Shown: positions 1-11,114 of the stretch, one piece after another | How positions within the stretch are numbered: the first letter of the stretch is position 1 | Layout: every line of letters starts with the position of its first letter | Assembly: GCA_003993805.1 (NCBI GenBank) | Contig: RSEF01000014.1 | Coordinates: 1,799,941-1,863,940, forward strand | DNA from: Himantopus leucocephalus | Taxonomy: Eukaryota; Chordata; Aves; Charadriiformes; Recurvirostridae | Direction: 5' to 3' | DNA: 64,000 bases | The notes under the pieces: model-generated | What the model saw: only the letters and a program-made list of their open reading frames with translations | Databases searched by the model: none | What the model was told of the DNA's origin: nothing | Translations under genes and position numbers: made by a program

Positions 1-54
1 GGATTAAAGGACATGGCCATAAGAGAATTGTGGTACTAAAGAATGATATGAAAA
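1..54 (+). CDS. MARF1: MARF1, coding exon (fourth from last, 5' end cut by window edge)
   Basis: The first two bases complete a split codon. The frame then reads IKGHGHKRIVVLKNDMK and ends with one base (A) of a split codon before the donor GTAAGC at 55. This matches my recollection of the end of the last LOTUS domain of vertebrate MARF1 (KIAA0430, limkain-b1), a protein of about 1,740 residues with an NYN-type ribonuclease domain, RRMs and a row of LOTUS domains. MARF1 acts in oocytes, where it promotes meiotic progression and represses certain transcripts and retrotransposons by RNA binding and cleavage. The IVVL stretch is the last strand of the LOTUS fold. The exon's true 5' end is outside the window. 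The intron leaves phase 1, like the next two. Confidence 0.93.
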
Positions 55-152
55 GTAAGCCATTTCAATTTTGAGCACTATCTTAGATTCCTTTTTTTCT
101 TTTCTTAAGAGGTGGCTTGAGTAAATGAACCAAATAAACTTGCCTTTTGTAG

Positions 153-293
153 CTCGTTTTAGCTCACCTAGTTTTCCCCCTGCTGATCATGTGGATGATC
201 ATGGGAATCAACTTGCTGACAATAATGGACAGATTATGGAGACCCCAGGATCCACTTCATCAATGGAACTAAGTCTAGGAACACCTAGCAATG
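153..293 (+). CDS. MARF1: MARF1, coding exon (third from last)
   Basis: The acceptor is a pyrimidine tract ending TTTTGTAG at 145-152; the donor is G|GTAATG at 294. The exon is 141 nt: two bases complete a threonine codon, then 46 codons, then one base of the next codon. It encodes a Ser/Pro- and Asp-rich linker (RFSSPSFPPADHVDDHGNQ at its start, MELSLGTPSN at its end) just after the last LOTUS domain. The region looks disordered and aligns only loosely with the human protein, unlike the exons on either side, as expected for a linker. The upstream intron is only 98 bp. No catalytic or RNA-binding residues lie here. Confidence 0.9.
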
Positions 294-1295
294 GTAATGC
301 AAAATTGATTTTATAATAAATGTATTATCTTAGGAGAAATAAGGAGAGTAATCAAAGCAGCACGGGGAAAGCTGTGTGAGTTAGTTGATATGAACTTCTG
401 CAGAAATGCTTTATGGCTTGAAAGCTGTTGAACTTCTCCCCGAGTACACAGTTAGGCATGTGTCCTCTTGACAAGGGCATTTGTTGTCCTCAGCTGTCAG
501 CGTATATATAGCTGCTAGAGTACTGTTTTCCATGGATTTCAGTGGCAATTTAAATATAAAGCTAATAAGAAAATATGCTTAGTAACAGCTTCAGCTCGGA
601 ATGTCTCCTGTATCCTGATAGGAACATTGTGCTCTTCTGTGGTGTTTTTGTGTTGACTTTGTGGTGTTACTTGTGAATAATAATGGGACCCCTGTTGGTA
701 TGAATCTGTCTCCAAATAAAAATAACTGGGAAATGGTTCATATCTTGCCATAGTCTCCAGTTCTTTTACTACCTGCAGGTTGGAGACTTTGTGGAATGGT
801 TCTTTAGTTGTCATTTCAGAAGTCTAGGCTTGTCCCTTGAAACTTTCAGCTTAATTTTCGTATGTAAATGTGTTAGATGGTACTTAAATATCTGATAGGG
901 TATTGGTACGTCTGCAGGGAAATTGTTGGTAACTGGCGCTTCTCTGTTAAAGACTATTCCTGTAGGGTTTGTTTCCTCAGCTTTTCTGTTACTCAAGTTC
1001 GGCAAATACCAGATTTTACTATAAGGCTATGTTCACTCAGGCAAGCAGTAGATTTTAACATACTATTGCTTTGTTTGCTGTATTGTAATTAGTTAGATGC
1101 TCTTAATCCAGCAAGGTAACTCTTGAATGAATCTGAGGTTAATTAGCATTAATTAAATTAGTTTGATATTAGTACTTGAAATACAGCATAGCTCTCAAAT
1201 CCTCAGAATTGCATCTGAAGACTTTACATTTACCACCTTCAAAACAGTGACACCTTCACAGCTTACATATGCTTTGAAATATGTTATTTTTGTAG
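294..1295 (+). other. MARF1: MARF1 intron, 1002 bp
   Basis: GT-AG intron between two MARF1 exons, phase 1 at both boundaries. It is AT-rich single-copy sequence. Short open frames on both strands have no splice-site support or recognisable similarity. I see no repeat or RNA gene in it. Confidence 0.85.
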
Positions 1296-1466
1296 TTTCT
1301 AATCAAACTGAGCAAGAACTTCTTTGCCTCACAAACACATCTCCCGTTGACCTCTTGTGTGAGCCAGTTCCTTCCTGCCTACCATCCCCACAACTGAGAC
1401 CTGATCCAGTGGTTCTTGAGTCTGCAGACCTCATTCAGTTTGAGGAACACCCTGCACCTCTCTCGG
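1296..1466 (+). CDS. MARF1: MARF1, coding exon (second from last)
   Basis: The acceptor is TATTTTTGTAG at 1285-1295; the donor is G|GTAAGAG at 1467, close to consensus. The exon is 171 nt and stays in phase 1 throughout (2 + 56 codons + 1). It encodes a segment including [20 protein letters not shown], then [24 protein letters not shown]. This block is strongly conserved with human MARF1 as I recall it ([15 protein letters not shown] and [14 protein letters not shown]), and it is the clearest identifier of the gene in this window. It is acidic and proline-rich with no folded domain, so it probably serves as a partner-binding linear region. Confidence 0.95.
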
Positions 1467-1985
1467 GTAAGAGTTTTCTTGCCGATGTTGTATTACTTGT
1501 GGATGATAACTTGTACAATTTGGAAAACAAAGCATTAAATAAATGGTTGATCATATAAAGTTCTATTTAAATACATATGTATATATTGTGTAGTGGGATG
1601 TGTTGGAAATGCAGGTGGCTTTCATCAGAAACTCTTGAGTACTGACTATAAGTACCTTACTGAAATTGTGGTGAATCTTATAGGGACCTTATCCACCATT
1701 GCAATTGCATTTTGCCGACCTGTAGCAACCTTTTCACCACAGTAATTTCGTAATGCTTTTCTGAGCACGGAGAGACTTGATGTGTGACAATTAAATCAAA
1801 CCTTCTAAATAGTACATGATGCAGACAGAGCCAGAAGCAAACATCACATCAGCTGTAGAGGCAAACATTGACACATATTCCAAGCTGCCAAGTACTTCAA
1901 ATATTTTATTGCCTGTTACCAGGGAAATATTCCTTATTTTTCAAGAACAGAGCATCAATAAATTGAGTTGTCTTATTTATTTTAG
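1467..1985 (+). other. MARF1: MARF1 last intron, 519 bp
   Basis: GT-AG, phase 1. The 3' end has a clear pyrimidine/T-rich tract and TTTATTTTAG acceptor at 1976-1985. An open frame at about 1816-1935 reads like protein but has no matching donor, so I treat it as intronic. Confidence 0.85.
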
Positions 1986-2218
1986 AGATAATGATTTTAA
2001 CAGAAGAAGAAAAACAAAGAATTGTTACCACAGCTGAAGAAAAATTGACCTCTGGTTCTGTGGTGTCTAACACCACGGAGAATGCTTCAGTGCCTCCCTG
2101 TCAGTCCTCTGAAACCCAACTAAACAAGGAAGCAACGGACAGCCCAGCCAAAAAGCAACACAAAAACAAGGTGAAATTGGCAGCAAACTTTTCACTTGCA
2201 CCTGTAACCAAGCTTTAA
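1986..2218 (+). CDS. MARF1: MARF1, terminal coding exon with stop codon
   Basis: The exon begins after TTTTAG at 1980-1985; the first two bases complete a glutamate codon (G+AG). The frame runs [14 protein letters not shown], then a Ser/Thr-rich stretch, a lysine-rich patch ([11 protein letters not shown]) and the terminus [13 protein letters not shown], with TAA at 2216-2218. The basic patch plus [12 protein letters not shown] matches the human MARF1 C-terminus as I recall it and fixes the end of the protein. With the three upstream exons this gives the C-terminal 198 residues. The middle third is the least conserved. The KKQHKNKVK run could act as a nuclear-localisation or RNA-contact patch, which is inference. 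Confidence 0.95.
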
Positions 2219-2600
2219 CTTTTTCTTTTTAGTGTGAAAGAAAAATAGCTATGGACTCTGCACAAAGAAAAGCTATTTGCTAGCCCTTATGTATTTTAAT
2301 GAAAGGCCTAGAAGAATTAATTTGTATTTAATGTATTCTGTGAAGATTTTGTTCCTTTTACACTGAACACAGCTGTTAGCAGAGCAGATTTTTTCTATTA
2401 TTTTGAAAAAAAATCTGACATTCGTTAAATTATTCTTAGATTTTACAGTTTTTTCAGAAATATGTGTTCAGTAAAAAAAATCAATTCAACTAAAATGGAA
2501 CAGATTTTATTTTCTTTAAGCCTTGTTGGTGGTGTAATCATACATGTAGCATATTGTATTCTATAGGCTGTTGCTTACTGGTATTGTTTCAGACAGTATT

Positions 2601-2606
2601 AATAAA
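2601..2606 (+). terminator. MARF1: Proximal polyadenylation signal candidate for MARF1
   Basis: Canonical AATAAA 383 bp after the stop codon, followed within 30 bp by a T-rich stretch (CTGTCTTTC). It would give a short 3' UTR isoform. Confidence 0.4.
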
Positions 2607-4424
2607 ATGCATGATCTGTCTTTCAAAAGCCTGTTGAGAAATTTTAACTTGTTGACCTGAAATGACAAGAGTGAGGGAGTTGATTGTACTGCAGAGGAGA
2701 AACTTGTTCTCTGACCTTTCAAATGACTTGTAACTGCATTGTAAATTCTTTTGTCTAAAAATGTCTGTGGAAGATTATGTGGATTTTTTGTAAAACTTGT
2801 TTTAAATGTTTTCTGTAGCTTTCAGTTCTGTTTAGGAGCTTTCTAGGACACTGATGCTGTAAGCTTCCCTTTTATACTTAGTTCCAGTCTGGCATGGATT
2901 TGGTTAAGGAAAAGACTGTCTTGGTGTCACGAGTTTAAGATACAGACACACACATTTTATTGTGTCTAGAAATGAAGTTTGGAAGATTCTGGTATTTCTG
3001 AAATATGCATTTAATGCATAAATTACAGATAATGGAGTAGGTATTATTAAAATGTTTTGTGATGAGAAGGTATTGATGCTATTTCCACTTGTAAGGGAAG
3101 TTCTAACTACATGTGGAAATGCTAAGGTTGTTCTGCTTAACCTTGTTTTTGATTTTTAAGCATGTTCAGTAAATGGGAAGCTTATTCTTTGATGTGCTGT
3201 CTTTTAGCTGTGTCTGTTTTTATTCTAAAACTTACTCCTAGTGTTGGAAGCTTTTTTCAATTTGTGGTATCTTGTGTTGGCTTTTGAAAGGGCCAGCTTT
3301 GGAAGACAGGTTAAGTCAGTGGATGACCTTAACTCTAGTTAGCAGAATTGTCAAGTGTATGAGACTTTATACCCATTCTGGGTAACCATGGCATTTACAA
3401 TGGGTTGTATTTGCCAGGCAGCAAATAAAATGCTTGTAGTATTGAAAGAACCTATACTAGAGGCTTTCCACTGGCCAACTGAATACTTTTTTAGGTGCGT
3501 TCTATTGTAATATACAGGAGATGAAACACAGGCTCTAATTTCTCAGCCAGCAACAGGAAATGCCACTGGATAATGGCTATAGACAGAATTTTACTAGTCA
3601 GATTTTGTTATAAAATCTTTTAAATTTAGGCAAGTGTTACCAGTAGTGAACTTATAGCCATTGTGAATGCAGAGAAACACTTGGAAGTTTTTCTGAGCAT
3701 TATGGCACAGTATTTTGAGTCCTTAGTAAACCTCTACAGACATTCTGCTATAGAAAGAGAAATTTAGAAGTAAGCTTTCTTGGAATGCTTTTAATGAGTT
3801 AAGGTGAAAGCAGATGGTTCTTGCACTTAAGTTTGATAGGGTTAACACTGATCAGTCTAGATCTTTGTTTCAGAAGAACATGCATTGGAGAAAAGACCAA
3901 CCTGAAATTACATTTTCATGAGATGCAGCTACAAGTCATCTGGAGTTACTAAAGAAAAACAGGTTTTTGCTTCGGAGGAAAATATGGTATTTGTCAAAGT
4001 GAATGTGGTGGTTATGCCACTCATAGAGGTCAGCATATCTTTTTCTGGATTCATGTGTGATTCTGATGAAATCGCTGTTTGAAAGTAATAGAATAATACT
4101 TTTGAGAAGTTGTGTTCATAGTGTAACAAAATAGCTAATTGAATTGCAATATATTTTTTTATCCAAAGGGTTAAATGAATGATGTGACTTACAGATTTAA
4201 AGGCATTACAACCATGAAATTCTTTAATTTAACATTTAAATGTACTACTTCAGATTCATGTCTGTTTAAAAAAAAATGTCACTGAAGCCCTCAATTTATG
4301 CACTATCTTTTTCTTGGAATGGGAGGGAGAAGAAAAAATTCTTTTCTTGGCTGTCTACTTTGTTTGGACACTTTCTTTTGTGGCTCAAGTGCTGTTTTGT
4401 GTGTTGGGACCAAACAGTTGTGTC

Positions 4425-4430
4425 AATAAA
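4425..4430 (+). terminator. MARF1: Distal polyadenylation signal candidate for MARF1
   Basis: Canonical AATAAA 2.2 kb after the stop codon, preceded by GT/T-rich sequence. The A-rich run that follows at about 4472 is genomic and would confuse oligo-dT priming. Confidence 0.45.
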
Positions 4431-4836
4431 ATTTTCAAGCAAGCATAACTCTTGTCCTAGTCTGAAGACCTGAAAAAAAAAAAAACCCCTATCCTAGAAC
4501 GCTTAACTTGCTGTGTCACATTAAGTTTAGTTATCCGCACAGAGCTAAAACTTGGGATTTAGTGAAGAAAAAAGAAATGCTGTAAATCCACAACATGCTG
4601 TTGTGGAGAATGAGGCTTTTCCCAATTTTGGCATTTGAGCTGGTCGCAGTTGTACTCAATAACTCTTACTGCTCTTCATACAACATAGGGTTTATTTTAG
4701 AAGGAAACTGTACTATTTACCAGCCTAAAGAAAAAATAGGAGTGTAAATGCAGCAGGTGGAAGTAAGGTGTTCCTCCAGAGTTTTAATGTTACTTTGAAA
4801 TGTTAAAATTGATGGGAATAATGCCGTATGGGGTGC

Positions 4837-4842
4837 AATAAA
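4837..4842 (+). terminator. MARF1: Most distal polyadenylation signal candidate for MARF1
   Basis: Canonical AATAAA 2.6 kb after the stop, followed at 20-45 bp by a GT/T-rich element (CACTTTTGAGTT, then CCTTGTTTTCC). This is the best downstream-element context of the four hexamers. Confidence 0.45.
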
Positions 4843-5625
4843 GTTAAAAAGTCACTTTTGAGTTATACTAGCCTTGTTTTCCAGCTTGCTGAAGATAGTA
4901 ATTTTCCAGGAACTACAAGTCTGGCAAGCAAGTTACTTTGCAGCTTCACTAGAATGCTTTGAACTTTATTCCAGAATCTAACAAAATAATTAAAAAGTCT
5001 GCAACTAAATTGGACTGTTCTGTCATCTCACAGCTTTATGGACAAAAGTAAAGAGCTGGGTGAGCTGCTCCTGACTTTTTTTTTGTGGTCTTATTATATC
5101 TTCTCACTTAATGGAACTGTGAAGTGGAACAGTCTTCTAAAGTAAATGTCAGGCCTGCTGCAGTTAAGTGTTCCCTTGATTTTGCAGAGAACTTGCTTGT
5201 TCAGTAAACAATTTTAAAGTAACTACCCAAAAAAACGTACTTAGCAGGAAACTCTCCATAAATAGTGTAATAAATACCACTTTTTAAAAGGAGGGGCAGG
5301 CAATTTATAAAAACTTACTATAGAGTCTTAAGTAACACCACAAACTGTATAATCACCACTTTGAAACTTCCTTCTTTCGGTAGTTGTGAATGTTTTAAGT
5401 ATGCAGGAGTAGAATCCCTCATACCACCTGCTATGTGATTACCTTCAAAAGGTGAGTTTGATTTTAATTGTTCTTTGTTATCATACTGGAAACCTTCCCA
5501 CTTCCATTCTTGTTTTATGTTAAGGCATCTGTTTAGTAAAAAGGTTTTGAAAGTTGTGATGGAAACAACTTGATTTTTTTTCCTAAAATTAATACGGTTT
5601 ATTTTGTCTGCCATAATGTACAGAG

Positions 5626-5678
5626 TGTAATTGCATGGTGGAGTTAAACCANTGTAATTGCATGGTGGAGTTAAACCA
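5626..5678. repeat. Exact 26-bp duplication flanking a single N (probable assembly join)
   Basis: Bases 5626-5651 and 5653-5678 are identical and separated only by one ambiguous base at 5652. Two identical contig ends joined with one N is the simplest reading. A true tandem duplication is the alternative. Confidence 0.8.
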
Positions 5679-8600
5679 TAGTTCTATTTCTATTAAGTGT
5701 AATCTAAAAAAAAAAAAAGGCACAAGGAGAGACTTGGGCATAATGCCAGAGAAGGGCATTAGGGAAGTGACTTAATTACCTGACATTTCAGGTGTAACGT
5801 GGAATATTGCTGACAGGAAGCATGACTGTCTAAGAACAGAAAACATAAGGCTGTTTCTTAACCTTTGAAGTTTCTGAACAGAGGAGCTGACAAAAGCCTT
5901 TTCCTTTAGACAAAGCAAAGCTTTTGGGTGTGAAAGAATAATCTTTCCATAGAAGAGGCTGAGAACTTTGATTTTTGGCTTTCTGTATTCTAGACAGTCT
6001 CAGGACATTGGTATGGAGACAAAACTGACTGCTTGGAGGAAGAAACATGGCCTGGCTTTGATTTGCTTAGCCATTTACAGAAGTGTGAGCAACTGAAAAC
6101 CGAGTGTTATCAGTGAAGCCTGCTTATCAGTCTGTGGGAGTAACCCTTCCTTTTAATCTTGTCACTTAATTTCTTGCCTCTGACACTTGAAATGTGTTAA
6201 GTGTCTTTGCAGCTAACCTTTTTTGCAATTTGAATATTTAATCTCGTGTCTTACAGTGGATGTATGCTATGGAACAATTGAGATACTTAAGAGACCTTTC
6301 AGGTGTTTTCCCACAATTTAGCTGGTATTTGTTCACAGGATGAGATACAATGTCTTTACTCTTTCAGCATGCATTACTTTTAATGTAGTATTCCTCCTTG
6401 TATGGACTGTTTCTATGTTTAATATTACATAGATGGAGAAAACCAGGAAGAAAATCTTCATTCAAGTGACTGTTAAATGGCTTGTAGTGCTATACATATG
6501 CTACAGAAAGCAGATTGATAGAGAATGCCATTTTGCAAGAAATTTGAGATACCACTTGAAGGTATTATTTCTGAGCACTTTCTGTAGAGTAAAAAAGGCT
6601 TCTCTAGGATACATCAGTTTTAAGGCCTTTTTTAGATGCCTCACTAGTCCTATCTAATCCTTAGCTGCCTTGTATCTAGAATACCTATCTAAGAAAGATT
6701 TTGTTTTTTCCTCTTTTGACTAATAGGCACTGACAGTGTTGTATTTGTTTTTCTTAAGCATTTAAACAGTTTGGCTATAAGTAGTGACAAGCTTGACAGA
6801 AGAAGCCTGACCATGCTGGTTGCTCTTCAACAAAGAGCCATTACAGGTGCAGGTTGGTGCATCTGAAGACATCTCAAATTTAAGCGCAAGCTAATAGGAC
6901 AGGAATCTTAAATGGTGACTGAAGGTTGTTGCCAACAGACTTGGGATAAAGAGGATAGTATGGATATTATGCAGTGAGACGTAAGCACCTTATCAGACTG
7001 CAGGTAAGTAATTGGTTTTTATCTGAAGAGTAGGCTAAACATTTAACGTGTGAAGCTGTGCAAAGGGAGAGAGAGGAACAGTTCACATGATAGCCCTGTA
7101 ACCAGAGATTCTTTCACATTTTTTGTTGTGGTTTTTTTTATAGTTGTGGGAGGGGAATGCAAGGGTGGAATATGACAAGTATGTGGAAACTTCCAGGATG
7201 CTCGTAGAGGAGAGCTAGGATGAAATAATCATAAATGGAAGATTATTTCTATTTCCAAATCGGCTGGGAGCAGCATGAGACAAGGCCCAGTCACTGAGGT
7301 GTTCCCAGTGCTGAAGCTGTGTGTACTGTGGTGACGGCTGTGGGCATGGGTGGAGTTCTCACAGATGTTCCAATTCTGAAATCCTGATGCCAACTGTCTT
7401 ACCAGGTTACCAGGTGTCTTGGGCACAGTGCATATTTTGATGGGTGGTAAACGACACCAGGGTGCAGGGTGAGCTCCATTACTGTCTCTGCATTAAGGCA
7501 CTTGTCAGCGATGCTGAGGGAGCGGCGGTGATGATCTTCCAGTCTGTACTGTCGTCAACAACACCCACCCTCCGTTTGACTCTGATCTCTGCCATTGCTT
7601 TCTAAGGACATATATTTCTACTTCTTAACTGCCTTCAGATGTGTGAATGATCTCTTCAAGGTAAATATCCTGCTAAAACCTTTTGCTACTTTACACTTCT
7701 AACTTGCATAGAATCTGGTTGCAGCTGAGTATGGTCTTGATACAGAGGCTCTTGGAGCACGATGAGCTGCTCATTAATGACATGGTGGTCTTACTCAAGT
7801 TGCTACCTCAGATTCTAAAAGGGAAGGTGTTCAGAGGAAAGAATGTGTTGCTCGCTTGCCCGCAGGGAAGATGTACTTGTGTGGGTTCTCTTGGACATCA
7901 GTCACTATCTGGGAGTGTGAACTTGTCTGAGAAACAAGTGGATGATTATAACTTAAAATCTATGGTTGCCTTCATGACTCCCAGGAGTGAGTTAAATCTT
8001 TCATTCAGTTGATACACTTACTTTTAAAACATGCAGTTGTAAATAGAGGTAAAGATTGTGTTGATGCTTTCTTGTGGTTTGTCTCTTTGATTTTGCTAAT
8101 AAAGACACTGCTGTCTGATGCTTCAGGAGGAGTGTGTTCAGCAGTGCCTGTGGTAGTTGCAGTTCACTGCAACCTTGTGCCCCGGATATTTCTCCATAGA
8201 CCTGCATTTGCTCAACCTAAGTTGATTGAGGGCTGTAAGACTTGGTCAGTTAGGTTTATTTTGTGCTAGTTACAGAAGATAAGAATACAGTGACAGTCTT
8301 TCATGTTGTCGAGTAACTAAGGAGCTTTTGCATTTATGGTGTTTTATTAGAGCAGCTTTGACTTCCCAGTGAAACAAAGCTAGGTCATCAGAGGGGTTTT
8401 CTGGCCTGAAGGTGCACAAGCAAATAGTAATAGGATATAGGTGTGTTTACAAAAGCTTCAATACTAGTACTGTCATAAAGGAAAACTCTTTTCTACATTT
8501 CAAATCAAATCACACGTATTGGCTTGAAAGGCCCATTCAGTGGAGCTCTTGGGATTTGTTTGTTAGGAAAACCAAGCACATACCTCCAGTCAATGGAATT

Positions 8601-10340
8601 TCTGAGGTCTTTAAGTGAAGACAGAAATAGTTAAATGTATTGCTGCTATTGTTTGTAGCTCTTTGTGGTGCATGAGCTCTGTATCCTTGTAACTTGAAAA
8701 TTCTAAATTGGAAGTTCTCTGTTTAGCTGTGTTACCTGCTGAGTCTGTCTAAAGCATGTCAAAGTAGGTTTGAAAGTCTAATTATTTACAACATCCAGCC
8801 TATTATAATCTACAGATTTCTGTAGCTGATGAGGTTTACTTTCTAGGTATCAGTTTAAATATCTCTTGCTGCCTTATTGCAATTAGTTCAACCTCACATG
8901 TAGTATGTAGAAAACTGCCTCTAGTTAAAAAACTAATAATGCTGTAAAGGATACAAGCTTAAATGTAAGGGAAATGCTGCAGTTAGACACTTCCTTATTC
9001 ATCTCTGAGACTGTAAGTTATTGTCTAGGCTGTCTGGATCCAGATCTAGACACTGAGGTGTTCTCAACATCCTATGTGAAGTGTTGTATCCACATGGAAG
9101 GAAGAATAAGCTTTGGACCTTAAAGTAATGTTTTTATGGTATGATCCTGTTCCAAAGCAGCCTACTTGGCTGGCTGTTTACAGGATTGATGGGATTATGT
9201 GGAACAAGATGCACCTTGATAGCAATGGTAGTATTTATGCTGGGGCAGAGTAGGACTGTGTTCATTGAAGTAACGTGACTACTCTGGAAGAGTGGCTTGG
9301 ACTTTGAGCTGCTTGGGAGTACGTGCTGGGTCTGGAATAGGAAAGGGAGCTGCCCTTTCTTCAAGGACAAAGCAGAAGAAAAATTGTGTTGCGTTTCTTT
9401 AGCCTGCTCCTGAAATGTGAGAGTTTAGCAGTGACCTGCTGGCACTTGATTCGTCAAATGTTGACATTACTGGATATGTTGGAGCACAAAGAAATTTTCC
9501 ATTGTTTTAGGTAGGAGCAAACTGCACAGAGCAACTTGGTTTATTTACACTTCTCCGAAGGCTCTATACTAGAGAATACATACTCTGGGTTATTGTCTGT
9601 AATGAGTTTGTGGTTGTCTTCTGAATGGAAGAGAAATATGTTCACTGAAAAAAAAAAAAAATCAAAGGACTCAAGTCCTTTAAATTCCTTTCTAGTAAGA
9701 AAAATATTCTCCTTCATGACCAGAAACATTTTCTGTGATAATTGTTTACCAGTGAGTCTAACTTGCCGGTTCTCCATTTGTTCTCAGCTGGAAATTTAAT
9801 ACAGTCCTGACTGTAAAAAGTCTGAAGTCTCTTCGGTTCTGGGGCCAGTAGTCAAAACTCTTACTTTCCAAGAGCTGGCTCTGAAATGCCAGTAAAGATT
9901 TTAACTGCTTCAGAGGCAGGGAGTATGGATAAGGATATGGGCAGAATATGTGTATTCTACACATCTTGTGTAGAACATACTCAAACTCATCGTTTGAGGT
10001 AATTGATTTCAGTCTGCTGTAAATGTTTTAGTTCCCAGTGGCATGGTTTGAGATCAAGCTGAACAGAATATTGGGAAAACTATTCTCTTTAACCATCTGC
10101 TTACGGGCAAACGAAAGCATGCTCTTATGCCTGTGTAGGAAGACAAAGTGTGACAGAGTCCGAATCACACATGAACTTTATGGTCACCAGCCAAAAAGAT
10201 GGAAGCATGCCCTAGTTACCTCTTGCAGCCCCACACTTCAGCCTCCAGTCAAATGCAACTCAATATTGTGTTTTGGGTAAAGTACTATTCTATTCTTTCC
10301 GGAGGGTGGAGGGGGTGTACTTATGAAAATACTTGTTAAC

Positions 10341-10369
10341 TCTTGTTAACCTTGTCTTGGTTAACAAGA
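10341..10369. repeat. Perfect inverted repeat, 10-bp stem, 9-nt loop
   Basis: The left arm TCTTGTTAAC (10341-10350) is the exact reverse complement of GTTAACAAGA (10360-10369), with loop CTTGTCTTG. A further direct copy of CTTGTTAAC lies just upstream (10332-10340), and ACTTGTTACTGGGGTAC follows downstream. The arms contain GTTAAC. It lies between the two genes; no function is recognised. Confidence 0.75.
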
Positions 10370-11083
10370 CACTAGTAACTTGTTACTGGGGTACAATTAG
10401 GCAGAGAAAGTCTGGATGATGCAACCTCTCTCCTGTGTATTGCTGATTTTTAACTTATGATTCCCTGGCTGCAGGGTTACGTTTAAAGCTTTCTTTCGAG
10501 CTGAAGTATTTTATTTTGGGAGACAGGGGAGGAGAGAAACTTGTCTTCCACACCTCTTGTTATGATATGACACCATTGCTGTTAGATATTCCTTAGTTGA
10601 CTCTCAACACCAAAACTCTGTTAATACAAATCTTGATTTCATTGTGTGTGTGATTCCCACAGGAGGAAGGTTGGGGCAATGAGAGCAAAGCAGCAGCATG
10701 AGATCCACCCCTAGATGTACTCGATTCCATCTCATTCCCTGTACCTGGTTATGTAGTCTCTGGTCCTCGAGATCTCCAGAGCCTTACGCGTAAGGTAGCA
10801 TCTGTAAAATCACTCAGGTGAGCAGACCAGGCAGTGCTGATTTTTTCTTTTTTCAGTTGCTGTTAAGCCCTTCTGGCTTGGCAATGTTTGTTGATATTCA
10901 AATATGCTGGGACTGTTATCTTCTCAGTGTAGGGCTGGGAACCGTCTTCTAATCTGTACAGTGCTCTGGGCTGTAGTGAGGTTTCAAAGTCATCCAGGAG
11001 CATAATGAGATTGGCTTTTTTGGTGGCTTGTTTGTGGAGTGTCATTGGAGAAACTGCATGCTTTTTTCAGTGAGATAAAATAA

Positions 11084-11114
11084 TTTATTTTTATTTCATT
11101 TATTTATTTTTATT
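11084..11114 (-). terminator. BMERB1: Cluster of AATAAA polyadenylation hexamers, minus strand
   Basis: Read on the minus strand, AATAAA occurs five times within 31 bp (plus-strand TTTATT at 11084, 11090, 11099, 11103 and 11109), about 3.4 kb past the BMERB1 stop. It could be the distal BMERB1 poly(A) site, or simply an AT-rich (TTTA)-type microsatellite that contains the hexamer by composition. Confidence 0.4.

Larger units (their letters stand above)
2219..4860 (+). other. MARF1: Probable MARF1 3' UTR
   Basis: AT-rich sequence directly after the MARF1 stop with no splice sites or coding signal. Plus-strand AATAAA hexamers lie at 2601, 3424, 4425 and 4837, so alternative polyadenylation is possible. 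I recall a human 3' UTR of roughly 2 kb, which would favour the two distal signals. The distal boundary is inferred from hexamer positions, not from transcript data. Confidence 0.6.
4861..11083. other. Intergenic interval between convergent MARF1 and BMERB1
   Basis: No exon, RNA gene or recognisable repeat family seen. It contains an N with a flanking duplication at about 5.65 kb, a slightly GC-richer block at about 7.2-8.2 kb with broken open frames on both strands that I cannot identify, and a perfect hairpin at about 10.34 kb. Part may belong to longer 3' UTR isoforms of either gene. Confidence 0.6.

Noticed and set aside
1816..1935. Protein-like open frame between the last two MARF1 exons (possible alternative exon)
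   Set aside because: No convincing donor follows it, and the flanking exons join directly in phase with the expected protein.
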